Assembly (NCBI RefSeq): GCF_004027225.2
Contig: NC_046358.1
Location: 64,527,528-64,591,527 of the forward strand
Direction: 5' to 3'
Source: Strigops habroptila
Taxonomy: Eukaryota > Chordata > Aves > Psittaciformes > Psittacidae
DNA length: 64,000 nt
Within the stretch, counting starts at the first letter, position 1, and each line of letters starts with the position of its first letter. The translations under genes and the position numbers were made by a program. This document shows positions 52,951-64,000 of the stretch, piece after piece. A model generated the notes under the pieces. The model was not told where the DNA came from and searched no databases. It saw only the letters and a program-made list of their open reading frames with translations.

Positions 52951-53030
52951 TTAAATGGGATATAAACAGAGTATTTTGAATCTTAGGTGTGAAATGCACA
53001 GATGTCAATGCCAAAGCTTCGCCCAAATTA

Positions 53031-53366
<336 letters not shown>

Positions 53367-53727
53367 TCAGTCTAGTACATTATTACTTTGCTTGATAAAA
53401 GTAAAAAAGATCAGATTCGGTCTCTCCTATTTACAGAAAGATTTAACCATTACAGAATTGAGCCTCACATGATTGATTTCTGTTTTGACTGTTTCAAAAC
53501 ACTCATACACTCCTGCTTTCCAAGCTCCAGAATACATATTTGACCAGTATACTGCTATACTGATCCAAATAGGAAAAATAAACAAAAATTGTGTACTGAA
53601 CCTGTGTTTCTTTCCTGCTCTGGGATCAAATTCCTGCTGCTTACCCTTCCTATTAGCAATCCTGCCTTAGATCAGCACAGCAGTCACCCACACCTCAGGG
53701 CCGCAGGGATGAATGGAAGAGAAAAAT

Positions 53728-56700
53728 CACAGAATCAATCATAGGTTAGTTAGGGTTGGAAAGAACTTTATGATCATCTAGTTCCAACCTCCCTGCCAAG
53801 GGCAGGGACGCCTCACACTAGACCATGTCACCCAAGGCTCTGTCCAACCTGGCCTTGAACACTGCCAAGGACAGAGCATTTACCATTTCTCTGGGCAACC
53901 TGTTCCAGCGCCTCACCACCCTCACAGCAGAATATCTAACCTGAACTTCCTCTGTTTAAGTTTAAACCCATTCCCCCTTGTCCTATCACTACAGTCCCTG
54001 ATGAAAAGCCCCTCTTCCAGATCCTTGTATGCTCCCTTCAGATACTGGAAGGCTGCTGTGAGGTCTCCATGCAGCTTCTCTTCTCCAGGCTGAGCAGCCC
54101 CCACTTTCCCAGCCTGTCTTCATACGGGAGGTGCTCCAGCCCTCTTATCATCCTCGTGGCCCTCCTCTGGACTCGCTCCAACAGCTCCATGTCCTTTTTA
54201 TGTTGAGGACACCAGAACTGCACACAGTACTCCAAGTGGGGTCTCACAAGAGCAGAGTAGAGGGGCAGGATCACCTCCTTTGACCTGCTGGTCACACTTC
54301 TTTCGATACAGCCCAGGATACAGTTGGCTTTCTGGGCTGTGAGTGCACACTAAAGCTGGCTCATGCTCGATTTCTCATTGACAACACCCCCAAGTCCTTC
54401 TCCGCAGGGCTGCTCTGAATCATGTCGCTGCCCAACCTGTAGCTGTGCCTGGGATTGCCCTGACCCAGGTGTAGGACCTTGCACTTCATGCTGTTGAACT
54501 TCATGAGGTTGGCATTGGCCCACTTCTCAAGCATGTCAAGGTCCCTCTGGATGGCATCCCTTCCCTCCCGCATACCAACAGAACCACACAGCTTGGTGTC
54601 GTCGGCAAACTTGCTGAGGGCGCACTCCATCCCACTGTCCATGTTGCCGACAAAGATGCGGGACAGTGTCAAATGCTTTGCACAAGTCCAACTAGATGAC
54701 ATCAACTGCTCTGCCCCTGTCCATCAGTTCTGTAGCCCCATCATAGAAGGCCACCAAATTGGTCACACAGGATTTCCCCTTAGTGAAGCCATGTTGGCTG
54801 TCACTAATCACCTTGTTTTTCATGTGCCTTAGCATGTTTTCCAGGAGAAACTGCTCCAAGATTTTGCCAGGCATGAAGGTGAGACTGACTGGTCTGTAGT
54901 TCCCTGGGTCTTCCATATTCCCTTTCTTGAAAATAGGGGTTACATTTCTCTTTTTCCAGTTATCAGGAACTTCACCTGACTGCCATGATTTTTCAAATCT
55001 GACGGACAGTGGTTTAGCAACTTCATTCACCAGCTCCTTCAGGACTCACAGATGGATTTCATCAGGTCCCATGGACCCGTGCACATTCAAGTTCTTAAGA
55101 TGATCTTGAACCTGATCCTTTCCTACAGTGGGCCCAAGACCTTCATTCTCACAGTCCCTGCATCTGCCTTCCAAGACGTGGGCGGTGTGGTCAGAGCACT
55201 TGCCGGTGAAGACTGAGGCAAAGAAGTCATTAAGAACCTCAATCTGCTCCAAATACAGGGTAGCCAGTTCTCCCAATAGCTTCTGGAGAGAACCCACATT
55301 ATTCCTAGTCTGTCTTTGGTTTGCAACACACCTATAGAAGCCCTTCCTGTTATCTTTCACATCCCTGGCCAGACTCAATTCTGACTGGGCCTTAGCTTTC
55401 CTGACCTGGTCCCTAGCTTCCCATATAACATCCCTGTATTATTCCCAGGCCGCCTGTCCTCACTTCCACCTTTTATAAGCTTCTTTTTCCCCTCTAAGTT
55501 TCCTCAGCAGCTCCTTGTCCATCCATGGAGGTCTCCTGGCCCTCCTGCCGCACTTCCTTCTAGTCGCAACGCAACACTCCTGAGCTTGGAGCAGGTGATC
55601 CTTGAATATCAACCAGCAGTCTTGGTCCTCCCTGCCCTCTAGGACTTCATCCCATGGCACCTTACTGAGCAGGTTCTTGAAGAGGCCAAAGTCTTCTCTC
55701 TTGAAGTCCAGGGCAGTGAGCTTGCTACGTGCCCTTCTCACTGTCCTGAGAATCTCAAACTCAACCATCTCATGATCACTGCAGCCATGGCTGCCCTGGA
55801 GGATCACATTCCCAACCAGCCCCTCCCTGTTGGTGAGCACAAGGTCAAGCATGGCACCTCTACTTGTCGGCTCCTCTATTACTTGCAAGAGAAAGTTGCC
55901 TTCCGCACAACCAAGGAACCTCCTGGATTGCTTGTGCTGGGCCATACCATCCCTCCAACAGGTATCGGGTTGAAGTCCCCCGTGAAGACAAGGGCCTGTA
56001 AGTGTGAGACTCTTCCTATCTGTCTATAGAATGCTTCATCCACAGAGTCCTCCTGATCAGGCAGCCTGCAACAGATCCTCACAGAACCCATCACAGTTCT
56101 CCCTTTGACCCTAACTCACAAGCTCTCTGTTGGCTCTTCACCTGTCCCCAGGCAGAGTTCCACAGTCTCCAGCTTATCATCGACATAAATAACTACTCCC
56201 CCTCTCCATCTGTCTGGCCTGTCATTCCTAAAGAGCCTATAACCTTCCATTCCAACACCCCAACCATAGGAGCCATCCCACCATGTTTCTGTGATCCCAA
56301 CAATGTCGTATCACCATATACATATGCACATCTCTAATTCCTTTTGTTTGTTTCCCATACTACAGGCATTTGTACAGAGGCATCTGAATAAAGCTCCAAA
56401 TGAAGCCGACTCATTACCTGAAGCAGCTGAAGTAGCTCTTCATTGCTCCAAGCATTTATTACAGGTGCTGGCAACTGACTGGGAGTGTTGGGATGGATCG
56501 ATGCCCCCCTCCCCCAGTACATCCAGTTTAGAGCTTCCTTGACCAGTCTGGCAAGCCTCCTCCCAAAGCAGCTCTTCCCCTTGCCAGACCAGCTCCACCA
56601 GCCTCCAGTAAGACCTGGCCTCCCAAATCGTGTCCCATGGTCTAAATAACCAAACCCCTGACAATGGCACCACCCTTCTAACCATTTATTAACCTGCCAA

Positions 56701-57485
56701 ATTTGCCTGGCCTTTTCAAGGTCCTCCGCTTTGGCCTGGAGGATCAATGAAAAGCTATCTGAGCCCCAGAGTCCCTAACCACCTTTTGCAGGGCTCTGTA
56801 GTCCTTCTTAATTATTCCCAAGCTACTGTTGTCTCTATCACTAGCACCCACATGGCTCACAAGAAGCGGGTAATAGTCAGCGGGACTTACTAGACCAGGC
56901 AGCCTCTTGGCAACATCCCTGATCCAAGCCCCTGGTAGGCAACACACCTCCCTTGACATCAGGTCGGGCTGATAGATGGGTGCCTCTGTGCCTTTCAAAG
57001 TAGAGCCACCTACTACTGTGACCTGCTGCTTTTTTTGGTAAGCACCACTAGTGATCCCCTTTACTGGTGCATCAGCAGGATGTTCATTTGGTGAGGTGTG
57101 CATTTCCTCATTAGCCCCCTACAGAGCTGCGAAGCAGTTCTGGTTGGGGATGTCATATTTTGGAGGAAGCCCCTTGCTTTTAGTTGTCCTCTTCCTCCCT
57201 TTTTTGTTGGCTTTTTTTCCTGTTTTTACTAGCTCCCACCTTCCTGGCTTAATGCCCTCCTTCTTTTCTGCTTGTGCTAGGGTGGATGCTTGTGGCCCCT
57301 GCATAGTTTGGGCCTGGAGCAAGCAGTCCAGCTCTCTCTCAGCTTCCCAGACATCTTTTAGCTCACCGACAGTGTCCTGCAGCTCAGCCCCTGCTGCAGG
57401 AGGACCTCCACAAGGGCGTACCAAGCACAGCCCTGTCCATTGCTGTCTCCATCTTTGGAGACTTAGGTGGGTATGAACTCCTCCT
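53728..57485 (-). mobile_element. Near-complete, disabled CR1 LINE
   Basis: The 3' end lies at 53728, where the octamer-like repeat and GGTTAGGGTTGGAAAG motif sit in reverse; the 5' end is near 57485. ORF1 (about 57450-56560) includes a basic KKANKKGRKRTTKSK segment and an SGNH/esterase-like region (VVGGSTLKG, then LLVSHVGASDRDN). ORF2 shows endonuclease motifs GDFN and SDHEMVEF, RT segments ([23 protein letters not shown]) and the FADD box at 54609-54598. It is broken: an in-frame stop in ORF1 at 57121-57119 and a frameshift near 56745; a frameshift near 55945, two stops near 55450 and one near 55040 in ORF2; an RT deletion near 54660; and more frameshifts towards the 3' end. Confidence 0.93.
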
Positions 57486-58077
57486 AAAAGTCTATTAAAG
57501 CCAGGAAAACTCCAAAGGTTTGATATGTGTTGAAATGAAAAAAGTGAAATGACCCTGAACTTTCATTTTAAATTACTCAGATTTTTCAGCTGCACTACGT
57601 CCTTAATCAAATTGAGAGTAGGAAAAAAAATAGATTGTCTTATCTTTCTCTCCATGATAAGTGGTTTGTTCACTCTCTTTCTACTGTACTTCTGTCTTTT
57701 AATGCCTCACCCTCCTGAAAGATTTTTCAGTGGCCTCAACAGGCTCTTACAAATGCACTGACAGCCCTGCAGTAAGATTGTCTAGTGACAGTTTTTTCCC
57801 CATCCCTTGGAATAGCTGCTGGAACAGCTGGGAACAGAACGCTCCAGCCTGCAACTCGTTGCTCACCCAAAGGCCACCAACAAGTGCTCAACAGAAACTG
57901 GTTTGTGATCCCCTGCGCTGAGCGTTATGTCATCGCCAAGGAGATGAACCAGCTGAACCAAGCGTTTCCTCCACCATCCCTAACAGCTATGTCTGTCTAC
58001 CCCCTCTCTGTCCATCTCTCTGGAGCTTCAGCTTCACTCAAGCACAGTTTCTTTGACTGTCCTAAGGAGACAAGCTG

Positions 58078-58482
58078 CAAGAGCTGGGCTTGTTCAGCCT
58101 GGAGAAGAGAAGGCTCCAGGGAGACCTTAGACCAGCTGTCAGTGCCTAAAGGAGCCGACAAGAAAGCTGGAGAGGGGCTTTTGACAAGGACAGGCAGGGA
58201 CAGGACAAGGAGGAATGGCTTTAACCTGACAGAGGGGCGATTGGGATGAGACATTAGGCAGAAGTTCTTCCCTGTGAGGGTGGTGAGGTGCTGGCACAGG
58301 TTGCCCAGAGAAGCTGTGGCTGCCCCATCCCTGGCAGTGTTCAAGGCCAGGTTGGACAGGGCTTGGAGCAACCTGGACTAGTGGAAGGTGTCCCTGCCCA
58401 TGGAAGGGGTCTGGAACTGGATGATCTTTGAGGTGCCTTCCAGCCCAAACCAGTCTGGAATACTATGATGATCCTATGATGA
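58078..58482 (+). mobile_element. CR1 3' fragment
   Basis: From AAGAGCTGGGCTTGTTCAGC to a degenerate octamer tail (ACTATGATGATCCTATGATG). Antisense to SLC6A5. Confidence 0.91.
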
Positions 58483-60136
58483 CTCTAACTCCTTACAAGT
58501 GATTTCAGTGAGTCAGTGTGATTTAGATTTTGGCGTTGGTTTTGTTTGAGATTGGTTTGTTTCGGGATGGAGGTAAAATCTAAACTGAAAATATTGATAG
58601 AAACATGACTCCTAAAACACTTGGCCTCACATGGACTTTGTCACACGTAACAGTCTAATCCATCCAGAAAATCAGAGCAACAGTGGAACTTTTCTGTTCT
58701 CTCCTAGCTGAATGGCAGACAAAAAAGAAGAGATGAGGCATTGAAGACTGAATTGATATCACATTAGCTTGCAAGTGCAGTATCCCTTGTTACTTCCTAT
58801 CAAGGAACAATTTGCTAGCTGGCCATCTTATGAACTTCTCCTCTCAGACCCTCCAGTTGAATCAACAGCCCCATTAGCAGTCCATCCCAGCACATCCCAA
58901 CTGGTCCAAACCCCAGATAGGCTGACTCCCTGTGACTGAACTGCAGCCCATGAGTTTCCCTTCACCTCAGCTGCTGGGCTGCCACATCATGACCAAAGGA
59001 GCTGCAGAAATTGTATGTGACCAGCATGTTTATTTGTTTCTGAGATGCAAATTCTGTGGGATTATCCATGTTGTCATTTAAAGAGAAGGAATAAGCAAAA
59101 GGAAACTAAGAGCCCTTTCTTTTTCTTAACTGGCAGCAACACCTTGTTCCCTCCTCTGCTGCTCTCCTCTTGCCACCTGTAGTAGCTGATTTCTAATGAA
59201 CAATTAGAAACATTCTGAGAAAAAGTATTTTTTTGAGAAAAAGTAACATGCTGCCTGCTTCAACAGCTGTTGTTTGAACAACTACAGGATTTCTGAGTCC
59301 CCAGCTCATGCTGTCTGTTTTCCAGCTAGCTCCCACATCATTGCTAAGTGCAAATTAATCTTAATACCTTGATTTTTCCAGAATGACCTATGAATATTAC
59401 CACACAGAAACTATGGAAAGTTGTTTCGATTTCTATCCTCTATCTCATCTTTCTCTGTGCTACCCTGGTTGAGGGGCATAACACCGGGAACCATCCCCAC
59501 AGAGAAGCTCCTCCCTTCCTACCTCCTGCTGCTTCATACCAAATCATACGACAGCACCAATGCCTCCATCAGTCACACTTCTCGCTCACATTCAGCTCTA
59601 CCAATTCAGACCTTTCAGATCCCCACTTGTAACCATCTCACTTCACTAATCAAGACCTTCTAATCAGTTCTTCAGAAATTTTTTACTTCCCCATGGAGGC
59701 AGCTCCTTGCTCCCCACTTTCAGAAGCTCAATCCACCTCTCACACCATGTTTGTCCCACTTTCCACAAGGCGAAGCCCACCGTGCTCTTAATCCAAGATT
59801 CCCACCACCAGGGACAACTTTTACCATGAAGAGGATTTGGCAAACAGCAGCAGACACAAATGAGAAGGCCAGTAATCCCTTAGACTATGCGAAGAAGACA
59901 TCTCACCCTACCTCCCATCAGTCATTTACGTAAAGATTTGAAATGAGTCTCAGCTTGCTTCCTTCTTCCAAAGAAGCTTGAAAAGAGGCTTGAGGTAATA
60001 TCTTGACTTCCCAATGTACCTTTTCCAGTACATAAATGCCTAGTTTACTAACCCAATCCATTTTGAAGCCATTATTCCCACCTCCAATGTCAAAGTCATC
60101 ATTAATAACCGAGCTGAAGGTGCCATCAGGTGCCTA

Positions 60137-63193
<3,057 letters not shown>

Positions 63194-64000
63194 CTAAGAA
63201 AGATAAGGAAATAGCATTGGCTTCAAGAAAGAATGATAGAAAGATCAACAACACTCTGAAATGTTACTGTGAGGTGATTCACACAGTAGTTTAAATTAAC
63301 TTAAGAGCAATTAACAGAACATTCAAAAGCAAAATCCTGCTCTGAAATCCATAGTGCTCATTTGATTCGATAAAGAGTACTGTTCTTACTGAGCCCACAC
63401 AAAATGAAAATAGAACTTCTGCTGTGTATGGAATGCACAACTATTCAAACTATATCACTTGATACATACCAGTTCAAATATATTCAGCAATGAAAATACA
63501 AATCGAGAGGAAAAAATCTACATCAGGCACTGACGGTTTATCTGCCAGTAGCCCTAAGTAGTACTTTATCTTCTTCATGGAAGTAAGAACCTCAGTGTTG
63601 CTTGGTGTGCTACTTATGAATAAGATGACAATAAAATTAGGGTAAATATCTATCATTAGGTATACATCAAACAGCACAGCATAAGTTAGGGTTATTTAAA
63701 CATGAGGACACAGTTTTCTCCCATCAGAAGACAGACATGCTCTCTCAAGTCTCTCTTTAAAAAGCCACAAACAAAACAACCAAACAGTAGAGTTTGTTCT
63801 CTAACAAAGTTTTTTCAAAGCCATAAATTCCTTTACATTTCTAAATACCCTGGAATTTCAAAGAATTTTGACTTACTTATCACTTGCAAAATGTTTGGGG
63901 CATTGGTATTTGTATTTACAAGCTTTCCTATGAAGTCTGATTTTCCACCCAAGTCCGCAGTGCAGACATAGGGATACAGGTACACGCACAGACACACAGT
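63194..64000 (-). other. SLC6A5 intron upstream of the TM6 exon (partial)
   Basis: AT-rich sequence continuing to the window edge. I looked for the preceding TM5 exon and did not find it, so the intron extends beyond the window. Confidence 0.7.

Noticed and set aside
57730..58075. Open frame of 154 codons at 57785-58249 as a possible host gene or processed pseudogene
   Set aside because: The second half lies in a CR1 and the first half resembles nothing I recognise; no splice-consistent extension.
63194..64000. Search for the SLC6A5 exon before TM6
   Set aside because: No frame resembling TM5 or its loop with proper splice sites was found before the right edge.

Overview
The window is vertebrate nuclear DNA, almost certainly from a bird. 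It carries about 18 copies of CR1 LINEs with the avian-type 3' end (imperfect ATTCTATG octamers). It also holds spliced exons of two conserved vertebrate genes with GT-AG junctions and matching intron phases. I cannot name the species. I see no bacterial-type genes, tRNAs, rRNAs or retroviral genes.

Both genes lie on the minus strand, head to tail. SLC6A5 (neuronal glycine transporter GlyT2) enters from the right edge. Its last eight coding exons lie between 63193 and 39770 and join into a 332-codon open frame running from TM6 to the C-terminal PDZ ligand TQC. Its 5' half lies beyond position 64000. About 8.5 kb past its stop codon, NELL1 starts in a CpG island at about 30.7-31.6 kb. Coding exons 1-3 (31256-31208, 27077-26949, 4004-3854) encode a signal peptide and the start of the thrombospondin-N/laminin-G domain. 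The gene continues past position 1. This order and orientation is what I recall for human chromosome 11p15.

Layout: 1-3853 NELL1 intron 3 (part); 4005-26948 intron 2, CR1-rich; 27078-31207 intron 1, no CR1; 30.7-31.6 kb CpG island promoter; 31.6-34.8 kb intergenic with two CR1 fragments; about 34.8-39.8 kb a CR1-free AT-rich stretch that is probably the SLC6A5 3' UTR; 39770-64000 SLC6A5 exons and introns, including a nearly complete but dead CR1 at 53.7-57.5 kb and a 302-nt pure purine tract at 62.6-62.9 kb, next to an exon.

I found no undescribed multi-gene system. The items most worth checking are: a 22-bp hairpin in the putative SLC6A5 3' UTR that shares a 20-mer (19/20) with a site 30 kb away, suggesting an old palindromic MITE-like family; the large (GGGAA)n tract close to a splice donor; a CR1 inserted inside another CR1 with a shared AAAAGC at the junctions; and the disabled near-full-length CR1 with its esterase-type ORF1. 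Exon calls rest on direct translation. Orthologue identity rests on remembered family sequence, not a database search.
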